From Camillea tinctor (taxonomy: Eukaryota; Ascomycota; Sordariomycetes; Xylariales; Xylariaceae): 64,000 nt of DNA. Positions within the stretch are counted from its first letter, which is position 1, and each line of letters begins with the position of its first letter. Below, piece by piece: positions 1 through 12,491 of this stretch. Below the pieces are notes generated by a model that had not been told where the DNA came from, searched no databases, and saw nothing but the letters and a program-made list of their open reading frames with translations. A program made the translations under genes and the position numbers. The DNA lies in the NCBI GenBank assembly GCA_022578605.1, contig MU394087.1:186001-250000 (forward strand). Direction: 5' to 3'.

Positions 1-180
1 GACTCAAATCAGCTCCCAATGTGTTATAAAAAAACACAATTAATACTCTCCGATCGGACGGGTTTAATAGCCCGGCCTATATTGTGAGATAGATGGGGTC
101 CGGCCGTAATTAATACCGTAAGGTACTCTCAGGTTGTTCACATTCAAATGGCTGTAGTGAGAGGCATCGGCTGGGTCGTC

Positions 181-3100
181 CTACTTAACCCTGTCTCTGA
201 ACTCTGCGAACTCAGCGATTTTCTTTCGGTGTTCCTTCAGAGCATCCATCCACTGGCTATGGATTACCTGGTCTTGATCCAACTCAGTAAGGTACTCGCG
301 TGCGCCATCTCCACTCACTGTGGTGTCTAGCCATGCTGTACCACGTTGTTGGCGTCGAGTCTTGAAATTGTCTTGGCGGGTTGCGAAATGTAGCATGATC
401 TTGTTGTGGAAGACCTCCCACTTATCCATGTAGTTGTAGAAGTCCTGGGCATACTTGCGAAACGAAGTAGTATTCGGCCGAAGACCAGCCACGGACATAG
501 TAGGTGGGAGCCGAGGAGCAACCGGAGGAGTTGGGAACGTGAGTGGCACAGATGATATCTCCTTCTCTAAGGGAATTTGCTCTGACGGTCGGCTCTCGAA
601 TGGCAATGTCGACTTGAGATCAGCAAATGATTTGAGACCAGTCGGTGCCGTATCGGTGAAAGGCTCGACTTTCTTGAACTCTGAGAATTTCATGCGGAAC
701 TCTTCGCTATCCTCAGAGCCCCCATTATGAGGCGTAAAGTGATTTGCCGTAGTAGGTGGAGGCGCTGACGATTCACGTAACCCATTTCTTCCTGAATCTG
801 AACCTGATAGGCTCGATGGCTTGGAATGCACACCATTGACATCCCCCGCTCTCCAATCTGCTCTGTGAGGCTCGACAGGGATATTACGAGCCCCGTTAGT
901 TTGAGAGGCTTTCGGAGTATGGTCAACGTTATCTGGAGCCGGCGAATCGATATCCATAGCATTAGGACTAGGAGGTGCTGCAGACACAGACGCAGATGCG
1001 GAGGTAGTGCCAGAACGGGGTCGGGGAATCTCTTGCCATCCTTCGCTCTCATCGTCTACCATTCCAGCCGTACCTGCTGTCATCTTCACCGGCTTAGTCT
1101 TCCTAGGTTGCGTCCGGCGGGTGGGAGACGACGAGGCACTGTTGGAAGGCTGAGGCTCAAAGTGATGAGATCCTATCTGCTCATTCCATTCGCCCGCTGA
1201 GAATGCATGTTTGCTAGTGTCCTCTGAACTATCCTGTGCCGAGGGCATGTGGACAGTGGGACTTGGTCTAGACTTCTGAACCTGCCGACGTGTAACACGA
1301 CTACGAGGCTGCGGTCGGGTCTTTGAGGGCGTATAGGCTTCGCTCGCCGACGAGGTGCCTGCCTTAAATTGCCAGTCATCGGGATGATCGCCTTCGACGA
1401 ATTTCGTGTTGATGTTATCAGTACTACTTTTGGGGAATGGTCTGGCACTGGTATCTTTGCCAATAGGATCGTTCGTAGTCGAAAAGTTGAAGCTAGAACA
1501 ATCTTTGTTAGCAGTGCTCTGTGTTTGTTTGGTTGCTGTAGCACACGAATCGTCTGTGTTTTTGCCTCTCGTCATCGGTTGAAGTTGGTCAAGATCTCTA
1601 CCCAGCTTTGGCTGCTTCTCCATAAGCCGGGATAGTGTTCTTCTCTGCTGCGCCTCGAGAGGTGTCAACGTGGGAGAATCAGTTTTTACTGCTTCACTCG
1701 AAGTAGATCCGAAATCAAAGCCTGTAACTACTGATAGCCAATCTGCAGCTCTCTGCGCGTGTTCTTTTGCGCGATCAGGCCGAGATCGAACAGCATAAAA
1801 CTGAGGCGGAGGGTTGGACAAATGAAATTGTTTTGCGGGTTGTGAAGCATACACTGAAGGGCCTCCATTAGGTTGGGGCGGATTGACACCAGGTACGAAA
1901 CCTATTCCTTGGTCAGCTAAGAGTGTATATCGACAGGAAACCACGCCATTACGAAACATACCGTTGTTGACGTTAATGGGCTCCTTCGGAATGCCATCAG
2001 CTGCTGCTGGTTCAGGCTGCGGGGTTACCCTAGAATGCGGAGCTGTATTCATGGGATCTATATTCGGGTCGTCTGAAGCACGCGTTTGGAAGTGACTGGT
2101 GCTATATGATGCCCTTCGGTTTGCTGAAGCATTGGATCCCGCATCGACCGCCGTCGAATCCTCCGAGCCGCCGTCGTTACTCGAGCTCTTTGGTGAACTA
2201 GACCTCCGTGGTCGTGTACGAGCGAATGGGGGTACCTCCATTTTACGAGGAGGCATTCGAGCACTTGTCGTGCGACTCAGTCCCGGCCCCTCGGAAAATA
2301 AGCTGGTCTTCTCTCCGCCTGAAGAATGGTATGGCGTGCTTTTGCGGTGATCCATGTATCGTTCTTTGATATCTTCGAACGGATCAATGGGCGTCTCAGT
2401 TGGACGTTGGTCGGGCGTGGTCTCGGGTATCGTCTCAGAGAATATGTTAGAGTGCGTCCGCGTGGTGTAATAGTTCTTGTTTGTAACCGGGGGCTCGTCA
2501 GCCACGTTAGGAGACCGTGGGGTAAAGCCAGGTCTTCTGCTGCCAAATGCTGCCTGTGCCTTTTGCTTTTGGTAAGCAGTTCTAGGAGGAGGTGGAGGAG
2601 GCTGGTCCGCCTTTGCATCACGAGCTGCCGATGTTGGAGCTCGACCCGGAGTAGGAGGGGGCTTTGCTCTAGCTGCATGGCTTCTCATGCTGTCCCATGC
2701 ATCGGCATTGCTCTTACGCGACTGGGGGTCATCGCTGGGGGTAGGTCTGGCAGGCCGTGGTACCCCATTGGTAAAGTTCGCATAGCGTTGAGCCCCGGAG
2801 CGAGGAGCAGGCTGTTGTCGCCGTGGAGGTTGCGGGTACTGCTTGGCTATGTCCTGCCAAGGATTGCCTCGGACGCCAGAGGCCATAGGATAACGAGATG
2901 GAGCGGCTCGGCGAGCATCATCATATTGTCTTCGGAGGGTCTCGTCGGTCAGGATCTCATGGGCAGATTGTATAAGCTGGAATTTCGGGTTGACCTCGGC
3001 TTCTCTGCCCGGGTTTCTGTCTGGGTGGTATTTAAGAGCTGAAAGAGGAAACAGTCAACAAGAGGATTCATGCCACCAGTCATAAATCACAGGTCACGGG

Positions 3101-3246
3101 GGATAAGCGCGACAAGAGAAGGGAAACGAGAAGAAAAGAAAGAAGATACCTAGTTTCTTGAACTGCTTCTTGATCTCGTCTGCAGAAGCAGTTGAGGAGA
3201 CCTCTAGGTCCGCATAGTAGTTGCGGGTCTTATCCCACTTCGGCAT
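181..3246 (-). CDS. J-domain (DnaJ/Hsp40) protein with long disordered tail
   Basis: Two exons, 3246..3150 and 3038..181, join in phase (donor GTATCT, acceptor TTTCAG) to give 984 aa. The N-terminus is a J domain (about residues 9-77) with the diagnostic HPD tripeptide at 37-39, which in this family stimulates Hsp70 ATPase activity. The intron falls just before the HPD loop. Residues about 80-860 are Pro/Ser/Thr-rich, low-complexity and probably disordered. A more ordered C-terminal segment (about 860-980, rich in aromatic and charged residues, e.g. KYAQDFYNYMDKWEVFHNK) resembles the conserved end of fungal J proteins of this layout. There is no signal peptide, Gly/Phe region or zinc-finger region, so it is a class C (type III) J protein. 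The ATG at 3246 is chosen because the J domain begins a few codons later; an internal ATG at 2886 would lose it. The Hsp70 partner and location are unknown. Confidence 0.93.
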
Positions 3247-5118
3247 GATGACAAGCTTGAAGACAAAATCAACATGGAGAGGAGGGTAAATGCGATCGAG
3301 GATGGAGAATAGCTGCTTGTATCCCTGTCATCACCGCATGAGAAGTAGTTTGGAGAACCTTGGGCTTTGCGACAGCGGAAGAAAGCTGATGCGTGATATA
3401 TGTTAGATGGCGGTTCTCCAGGAATTGGACGAGGTGGAGAACAGAGCGGGGGATGTTGATGTTCTGTTCTGGCTAACGGAGGTTGTGATCAAGTCGGCGA
3501 TATAGTGGTGGAATGGTATGAGGTATCAAGTATGGAGGGAGACGCGAGGAATGTTCCGACGATAGGTTTTGTTTTAGTAGTACTTCAAGTAAGAAGTAGT
3601 ACTAGCAGTCAGTAAACAAGTAGTAGTAGTACCAGGAGTGAATGGTAATAGATAAATCATGTGGCAGCAGCAGAATCGGGTGAATGTGCACACAATGAAT
3701 GTTGACGGAATAAAAAAAAAGAGTACGTCTTTTTTTTCCAAGTTTACATTCACTGCTTTGGTACCAAAAAGGTTGTGTGGTACAACGTAGAATTGTCAGG
3801 TATGGAGTTGAGGATGGAGAGAAAAGAAAACAACAAGAAGTAAAGAAAGTAAAAAGGAAAAGGATTGCGCGTAGAACTTCTCGCGTTCGTTCGGGGAACA
3901 GTTAACGGTTTGATACGTAGTGTGCAGTGTGGTGTGCAGTGGAGGGTGCGAGAGGGAAGGTACATATGCTCGATATGGTGGGAGGAGAGGGAGGGTGTGT
4001 GGCAGGTGGGGTACCTAAAGATTTTAGACAACGATCACGACGGGGCTAAAAAAAAAAAACTATAAACATTGTCTGTGCCCTGTTGTCCCGTCCTGCCAGT
4101 CCCAACTGACTGGATATACCTTGTCAATCTAGTGTACATAGCCTAGGTTAAGGTTACTTGACTTACCTGACATGTCCGAGCCTGACCTTGCCTGACCTTA
4201 CCTAACCTTTTTGTTTCTTTCAAGTTCCTTCCCGACTTCTTATTATTTATTCGTGACTACCTCCTAACTATGGATGCTGCATGATTCTCCCGGTAGAATT
4301 CATATGCACACTAAAAAAATTAGGTGGTACCTTCTGGTGAACAGATGTATGTATTGTATTGTGCAACAACCAATACAATACATACAATACATACCTCTAG
4401 TGGACGCGACTATTGGAATATGGGTACCTAATACATACAACTTAGAAAATTGACACATCAAAAGCAGGCAGGCAGAGAGACAGGGAATAAACCAGGCATG
4501 TGTGTGCATAACACACATCGCATGTATATTTTTGCTCTCTGCTTCTAAACCTTCCTTGGACTGAGAGGGGATAAAAGACGATGATTATCCTATCTTAACG
4601 GCTTCTGCAAATCATATATCACGCATCCTGACCCTAGGCATGAATACCCGTTCGTTCCTCTCATGGAAGATGTCTGGATACGCCTAGAGTCACACACCGC
4701 CTCATCAAGAACTTGAACCAGCACATGCTTTGTTTTACTTACACTATTTATGATACATAGATGCAATCACAACTATATTCATGGAATTGTCTAAGTTGTC
4801 GCCTCTCCCTCACTGCATTCAAAACCAACCCTTCTCCAACTAAGACGGTAACACACTCCTGTAGTCAATTGTTAACAAAAACAAAAACAAAACAAAAAGA
4901 ATTATCATAAAATGTAACTACTAAAGTAAATATGTAATAGAATTCTATGCACACACAAGCACGAAAAAGACCATAGGACATCCTATAGGATCAACCAATT
5001 CCGCATTGCAGATTGTACAACAGACCAGAATTTCACAATAAGGGAAATAAGTAAATAATTGAGACGGTATGAAGTATTCTCCTTGAAACTCGGGCAAGTC
5101 AGTTGTTGCACAGCATTG

Positions 5119-5143
5119 TTTTTTTTTTTTTTTTTTTTTTTTT
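5119..5143. repeat. poly(T) tract, 25 nt
   Basis: An uninterrupted run of 25 T residues on the plus strand, intergenic. It could be a nucleosome-excluding tract or a degenerate poly(A) relic. Its exact length may be unreliable because of sequencing error. Confidence 0.9.
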
Positions 5144-7477
5144 ACTCCTTCTTTCCATGCTGTTTTTAATGTGATTTACTGATTTTTGCACTCCTCTTAT
5201 TATGCATTGTGAGACCTTCCTATCAGGGGCCATGTACCTGCCTATGTATGGAAAGATCTAGCAAGTTAAGGTAGGCAGGTAAGCATCCACACGTAGAAAC
5301 ATCGAATCAGAAAGTTTTGGTTGTCCTTTTCGACTCTTTCGGTATGCATACATACGTAATTACCTAGTAAGTATGTCCTAACCAAGAAAGCCAAAAAGGG
5401 AAATAAAAGGGAAAGAGCAGAATAAGTTTACATCAATTTGTTGTCTGCTGTACAACTACAGCAATAAAAGTAACTTGTGTGTACCACATATGTATGCCTA
5501 CCTGTCTCTCCATACTAAGTATAAGCCCCACTCGTGGATGTCTACCAAATGACCTACTCTCTATTGACTTAGATACACTACATGCATCGTATACCTACAT
5601 ATGTATTTGAGGAGGTACATGGCACTACATGTATAGCTTGTCCAAATATATTAAAAGAAATGCAGAGAGGGAGGAAGAAAAAAAAGGAAAGGAGGAGGTT
5701 TAGACAATAAAAATGAAATCATGACGTCAGGGCCATTATGGTTGGTGCGTGGTACAGGGCAATTTGTACTGATTTCTAGAAAGTTTCCATCTTGCCATGT
5801 TGGATGACCACCGAATCTCAATAACCTGTGAGTTTCTTTCACTTTGCGCATTTCAAACACATACTAGGTATTTACTAACTTAAGGTGTACATATAACCTA
5901 CATATAAAGTTTATCTCTGTAGTCATGTTGCTCTACCAAGGTATCCCCTGTTTTTGTCCTCTTAGCCTTATGACACTGCCATATATACATATCCGTCTAT
6001 CGGTATGCATGTGTATTGTTGCCTATGAACCTACTTGCATACTTACATAGTTTACTTAAGTGTGTAGTAGCTAGCTTATGCATTATCACATGGAGGATAG
6101 GTAAATAGCCAAGGGTATCTCGTTATCTACAAGGCTATGCTTTCCACGGGATCTAGCTAAGCAGTAGGTAAGCTTGTCCGGTGGGCAAATAGCTGTCGGC
6201 TGCTGTCGTCATGTGTACGGAGTACCTCGACTCCCAATAATAACAACAATACTAAATGTGTTTTATTATTGTTGTTATTATTATCATTATTTTATTTTAC
6301 TTTTATTTTTAATTCATCAGAAAACACTCACTTTTTCGTCACCACGTGCCTCACACCACATTCAAGAGAGAGAGACACACACACAACCCGCCCCCATGTC
6401 ATGTCATAACAAGACAATTACGAGCTTGTAACGCATGATACGTATCACCACGGCTAGCATCGCCCTCGAGATCTGTTTACCTACCTACGAGCCAAAACAA
6501 ACATGCATACATGCACGCATAACTTACATACACAGATCTGAGATACCTACCTATAATCGAGAATGAGGGATGGCACGATGCATCGGAAGGGAGGACCAAG
6601 GGAAACCTACCAGCCCCAACCAATCAATAACTCACTGACGAACTTCCCGGATGTGAGACAAACAGCAAAGCTATCTAGATCACATATATCCCTATGTCCC
6701 TATGGACTTCCCTTAGGTAAGCAGTTCTCCAATTATCGTACCTAAGCTTATTTATTTCATACCTACTATGTAGCTAAAGAGGATACTAGGTATGTAGCAT
6801 TTGTCCACCTAAAAATAGCTTATGACTAGGTTAGGGAAATATTGATTTAAAGGGGGGCATTATGAGATAAGGAGGATACTCTCCTTTTCCTTTATTTCAA
6901 AGAAGGATAAGGGGATAAAAAAACAGGAAAGGGATCTACTTACTTACATTACCTACTATGCTATATGTCTACCCCAAACTTCTGCACGAAGAAATAATAT
7001 CCCATCCCATCCTTCCCTTCCCCTCCCCCCTCAATCTATAATAACCATCTCCCTCATCTCCCCTCCCTCCTCTCCCTTCCCGCTCTTCCGCTTCGGGTCG
7101 TCCCTAGCCGCATATGTATATGTGTATATTAATACCCTATATGCATGCACACACACCAACACCAACACCAGCAATCCGAATGCACTGCAGCGCGATAGTG
7201 CGGGTGCAAAATAAAATAAAATAAAGGGCGCTTAACTGTCAGTCAACCTGGAGGGACAGGGGGGGCGAAGTAGAAGGGGAGAGGAAAGGGACGACGGGAA
7301 GAGGCTATGCATACCTAGCTGCCTAGGTAGGTACCTAACCTAGATATAGTATGAGGCTGTGTGCCTCCTACCCACATACATACACACATAACCTATATAC
7401 CTCACCTAGGTAGGGTTTCAAAAGGGAGCTAGGAAAACGATTTAAGCTGGGACTGGATCGCTCGACGTCACGATGCA

Positions 7478-7487
7478 TACCTAGGTA
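7478..7487. repeat. TACCTAGGTA palindrome (copy 1)
   Basis: A perfect 10-bp palindrome in the intergenic region between the J-protein gene and INCENP, with related TACCTA/TAGGTA half-sites around 7310-7500. Identical copies occur at 15451, 19128 and 19214. Confidence 0.8.
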
Positions 7488-8286
7488 TATAGGTAAGTTG
7501 ACATAGGGGTAGGTTAGTAGGTTAAGTCCATGCGCTAGTCAGTATGTATACATACATTGACACACGGCAGCAATTTTCACCATTACATCACTTCACTTCA
7601 CCTTTCTAACCTTCATGATCCTCTCCCGTCACTCACAATTCTCTCTCTCTCACAGCTCATGTAAATGTATATAAACCCACGAGCATGTATTCAGAAAACA
7701 CAGCCCATCCTCATTCACTCCTCCCCTTTCCTCCAAATCCAGAAAGAATCAGAAATGAAGAAAAAAAAACCCCTCTCCCCATTAGAACAAGTATATACTC
7801 CCGAAGAACAATAAAACAAAACATACAACATAAACCCACCTACTCACTCATCAACACTTTTGCCCCTTCTCACTCAAAAAAAGCTCAATACTTTTTTTTT
7901 TTAAAAAAAAAGGGCAAAGCGAAAAACAAACCACAATTGCTTTCTCCACATATATTTGTTATCTCAAAGCCAACCATCGAGAGAGGGGCAGAAGGGTGTA
8001 CTTAAGTTATGTATAACAAAAAACCCAAAAACCCACAACGAACCCAAGCCTAGAAGAAAAAAAAAGAATTATTCCAACACCGGGAATTTTTATGACGATG
8101 ATGATAATGACCACAATGATGCAAATGCCATGAAACTCCCTACCTCTTCCCTTCCCTCCATTTCCAATCCCCAGTCCCCGACCCCCCCTCCCATATGCGC
8201 ATTTACCTCTCTCTCTCTCTCTCTCCTTTTAACTTCCCCCTATTTCATCTCTCCACTATCACCCGCCCCCCTAAGCACTGAGTTAC

Positions 8287-11200
8287 CTACACCATATCCC
8301 GGCTCATCTCGTACGTCCACCCGCCTTCCCTCCTCATCTTATCCCGCGCCGCGAGGTCCTTGCGGATATCCTCCTCGGTGAGTCTATCCGCGCCGCTCCA
8401 GTTAGCGCTCGATGTGCGCGCGCGGAACTTGTGGAACCGGTCCTTGCTTTTGGCGAACACCTCCTCCATGTTGAGGGGTCCGGGCGCGCCGAACACCTCG
8501 AACGGGTCCTTGCTCTCCTGCTCCACCAGCGCCTGCCGCAGGTTCGGCGAGTCTGCCCACGCCGCCACCATCTCCTTCCCCCCTGCGTCCGAGTCGTCCG
8601 AGTCCTCGTCGTCGGTGTTGATCTCGGGTAGCTCGATCGCCTCGCCGTTCTGGAACCGTGGCGATGAGCGTGTCGCCGACTTGGCGGCTGACTTGGCAGC
8701 CGCCACTCCCTGTGGCCGTGCCGGCGTTTTGTGGGAGGACCCAGCCGGGTTAGGAGCAAAGGGGATGGCAGACTTAGACACTTGGGCCAAGTCCAATGGG
8801 TGTGCCCCCTTGGCCTGGCTGCTGTACTGATTCGTGACCGTAGACTTAAATAGATCTCTCGTGTTGTTCTGAGGTGCAGAAGTATAGCCAGATGGGAACA
8901 TTGACTTCGTTGGGATATCCTAGGTGATTGGTTAGTATTACGGCCCCTACTATACGGCAATTCAAGCGTCTTACCTTCTTGAGGCCTCCAGATGGGCGCA
9001 CAGGAGCGCCCTTGAGGCTTGGCTGCTTCTCCTTCTTACCCATGTCGTCGAATTCGTCCGACATGCGCTGCCTCTTCGACTCCTTGGACGAATAAGCATT
9101 TCCGTTCCGAGCTGAAGCCTGGTGTGAAGCGTTTTCTTCACCCTGATCCTGTTGCAGAGGACGCTTCGCAGCCGACTTCGAACCATTCGACAAGACCGTA
9201 TTGGAGGCCGTAGCCAAACGCGAGGGGGGTCTTGAGGGCCCAGATTCCGCTTTGCTGTAGTCTGGAGGGCCGTTTGGCTGACTTCGGACGGCTGGTGGAG
9301 GCGCCCTGGTTTGCTTCGCCTTTTCGATCATGGCTTGCCTCTGTGCGTTCTTCTTTGCCTCGGCTTGCTGCTTGCGTTCTTCTTCCTTCTGTCGCTCTTG
9401 ACGTCTCTCCTCTTCCTGCATAGCAGTTCGCTTGCGCTCCATCTCAGCCTTAGCGTCACGCTTGCGTTGTGCTTCACGCTCTTCTTGCTCCTTTCTCCGC
9501 GCTGCCGCTTCGAGCGCCTTAGGTCTGCCTACAGATGATGTCGAGCTCTTAAAACTCTGCATAGAGCTCTGTAGAGAGGGCTTCGCCTGCATTGAGTTGC
9601 TGGCCTTGCCCTTGGATTGAGGCTGGGACAAAGTCTCGTGAAGGTTAGAAGCAAGGGTGCTGTTGGAAGGATGGTATTGAGGATGCTGCGAGCCCATATT
9701 GACCCGGATCACGGTTGGCGCTTGCTTCGCTTTGCTTACAGTCTCCTTGGCAGGCCGGACTGGCCGCTTGATTTCCCGGGGCTTGGTGGCCGAGGGTGGT
9801 GCAATAGAACGAGCAACCGAAGGAGGCGGCGGCATAGAGATGGTGGCATCGGCCATTTCAACGTCGCCGATAGTTTTGTCGTCCAAGTTAGCAGAAGCTG
9901 CTGCGCGACCCTCGGTAGCAGGTTGCGACTTGGTCTTCTTCGGGCTGGCTTGAGCCGTCCTTGGCGCAGTCCTAGGAGTAGGCGCGACAAATCTCTTTTC
10001 TTGTTCCTTCTGGGAAGCTATTTGTTTCTCCATGGCGGCGATCCTTTCCTGCTCTTTGCTAAAGATGTGGGCCTTCTCACGCTCCTTCTCGCGGGCCTTT
10101 TCGAGCTTTCCCATCTGCTCGGCCGCTTTGCGTGCTTCTTTCGCTTCCTTTTCCTTCTGCTTCTCTCTTTCGATCGAAGCTCTTGTTCGTCGGCCCTCAT
10201 TCCGACCTGGGCTTGTGGTGCTTGTCACCGTTTGAGTTTCGGTCATGTGACGGGATAGGTCGGGATACAGGGGCTGCGTGTCTTTGCCCAGAGGTGACCG
10301 CAGTTCGTCACTTGACGGGGCTGCGGGTAGAGCCATTCGAGGGGTGGAAGGCGATACAAGCGACGATTTGCTTTCGGCACTCAAGGCAGCGCTACTAGCC
10401 AGAAGCCCCTTAGAGCCCTTCAGGATGGATGACATCTTATTCTTAATTTGTTTCAATGGACTGTCTCTCACGCTTCGCGATGGCGACTTTAGGGGGGTAG
10501 TTGGTCTCTCCGTCTCCGGAACCGATTCGAGTGCTGTCGGGTTCGACGCGGAGATGGTCTTCTTCAGGTTGTTCTCATCGTGGTCCTTGTCCATGAGAGG
10601 CAGAGCAGGGACGGATATGGACTTATGATGTCCTAGAGCGCTTGCAGACCTCTCCAGAACAGGCGGGCGCCGCGGAGATTTGGTGGGGGATGTGGGCTGC
10701 CGATCCTGTGGCATTGCAAAATCATCGCCGCTGATAGTATTCTTTCCGGAGACACCTTCCATTACATCAGCAGTATAGCTCCTAGGAAGTTCTGGTCGCG
10801 GGCTGAAGGCGCCTGAAGCATTATCAGGTGTTCCGAGAGGTTCAATCCAATCGTCTTCGTCTTCGGGAAATGCCCCAGGCGTAATGGCTGCCTTCCTCGG
10901 TGAAGGTAATGGTTTCGCCTGGGGTGTTGGTTGAGGGGCAGGAACAGCCGTTGCCGCAAGTTGCGAAGCGGAGGCGTCCGATAACGACTTAGAACGTCGC
11001 GGAGCTGCAGCCGGTTTCTGGCCTAGCATGTTGATCTGATCTTGAAGTCGCTGGGTATAAGTCTTGTTGTGCGTAACCGCGTTGTCTGATGATGGCTCCA
11101 TCTGCATCTTCTGTGGGGAAGAAGGTTGCTCGGCGTCTTCGTCATCATGATCATCATCATCATGGTCATCATCACCGTCGAGGTCCATGTCATCATTCTC

Positions 11201-12491
11201 ATCGTCTGTGAGTTCATGCCGGGTATGACCCAGGCTCTTTCCTCCAGTATGACGGTGGTAATAGCTTGTACGGTTCTGGTCCAAGTGGCTGACTCTTGAT
11301 ATCCTGTTACCAATACTTTTGTGGGTTATGGGTTCTCGTGCAGGTAATGAGGCAAAGTTAAGACTGCTCTTTCGAACAATCGGACGAATAGGACTAGATC
11401 CATCAGATGGTGATCTTGAATCCTCCTCAACGCCTTCCATCGCGTCAACTTCGGGTTCTTCCTCTTCTCCCTCTTCTTCTCCGTCTTCCTCTCCCTCTTC
11501 AGCATGCTGCTCCTGCTCCTCTTCCACAGCCTTAGCTGGGCAGGGACTGGTTACTGGTGATTTCGAAGGTGTGAAACTCTCAGATGGGGCAGTCGACTGG
11601 GGTGACTGCGCTGGCGATCCAGCAGGGGTGGTGCTCTCGTTGATGTCGACCGTCTTGGTCGAAGAGCTCTCTGCTTCTACATGTTCCGTGTAGAACTGCG
11701 TTGTGGTTGGCTCAACTTCCATATCTTCCACAGTGGGTCTGGGTGACTGTGGCGCCGGGCTACTAGTCCTTTGGGCGACGGGCGATGTGTCACCAGGCGC
11801 CGGGTCACTCAGTATGTCCTGCTGGGGACTGAATGGCTGTGTGGGTTCATCAATTTCCATCACATCTTGAGACTGGCTCCCGTGATACCCGGAATCCACA
11901 ACGGAAATTGGCTGCGCGGTCGGGGCCGGCTTCGGTGAAGCGACATGCTGCTTTAAGGGGCTTGGCGGATTTGTGTTTTTCGGGTGCGATAGCTGAGCGT
12001 CTGCAGCAATCTTGACTCTGGGTGTGATATTCCTGCTAATGCTAGGCATAGAGAAAGGGTTTGACGAGCCCTTAGGGGTAGCAGAGAAAATATTCGAAAG
12101 AGGCTAGGGTGCGCTGTCAGTATATTTTCCCATCCCCGTTCGAATGGGTGGGAGTACTCACGACGCGGTTTTCCGTCGGGTTGGGTCTGCGTATTGTTCG
12201 GGGCGTCTTCCCCCGTAACTTTCCTGGTGTCTTGAATACTTCGGCGACATTTCTAGCAAATTATTAGCTGGACCTTGGGGGATGCGCTGGGCTAGCTGCT
12301 GTCCTAATCACGCACATCTGGTTTTCACTGAATATATCCGCCATGTGTTCGTTCAACCAGTCTAAGTCGTTGCGCGCAGAGAAGGAGAACTCCTCGACCT
12401 CTGACTGTGCAATCTGCGTAGCAGATGATCTCTCTTCGGTGATCCATTGCGAGGATCCAACCTGCAAACGCGCTCCTCGTGGTCCTGCCAT
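8287..12491 (-). CDS. sli15: Inner centromere protein INCENP/Sli15, chromosomal passenger complex scaffold
   Basis: Four exons (12491..12316, 12252..12162, 12103..8975, 8919..8287) splice in phase to 1342 aa. Residues 1-58 match the fungal INCENP N-terminal region (EVEEFSFSARNDLDWLNEHM), and exon 2 carries the conserved FKTPGKLRGKTPRT motif. The middle is Ser/Pro-rich, with acidic Asp/Glu runs and two long Lys/Arg/Glu-rich segments (about 730-800 and 930-1000) that probably form a single alpha-helix or coiled coil. The C-terminus is a full IN-box (about 1229-1342: LPEINTDDEDSDD, then WADSPNLR, then RTSSANWSG). In this family the IN-box binds and activates Aurora/Ipl1 kinase and its TSS motif is phosphorylated by it. 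The role is tension-sensing chromosome segregation and cytokinesis, with Survivin/Bir1 and Borealin-like partners. An ACGCGT box lies 54 bp upstream of the start. Confidence 0.96.

Larger units (their letters stand above)
3247..8286. other. 5 kb intergenic region without a recognised gene
   Basis: It separates the 5' end of the J-domain gene from the 3' end of INCENP. Only short open frames occur, without family features or codon structure. It is AT-rich with a 25-nt poly(T), a T11A9 palindrome near 7892-7911, pyrimidine-rich tracts, and many copies of TACCTA/TAGGTA, including one perfect TACCTAGGTA at 7478. The right 300-400 bases probably include the INCENP 3' UTR and the left few hundred the J-protein 5' UTR. 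I found no tRNA-like fold by eye. Confidence 0.6.
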
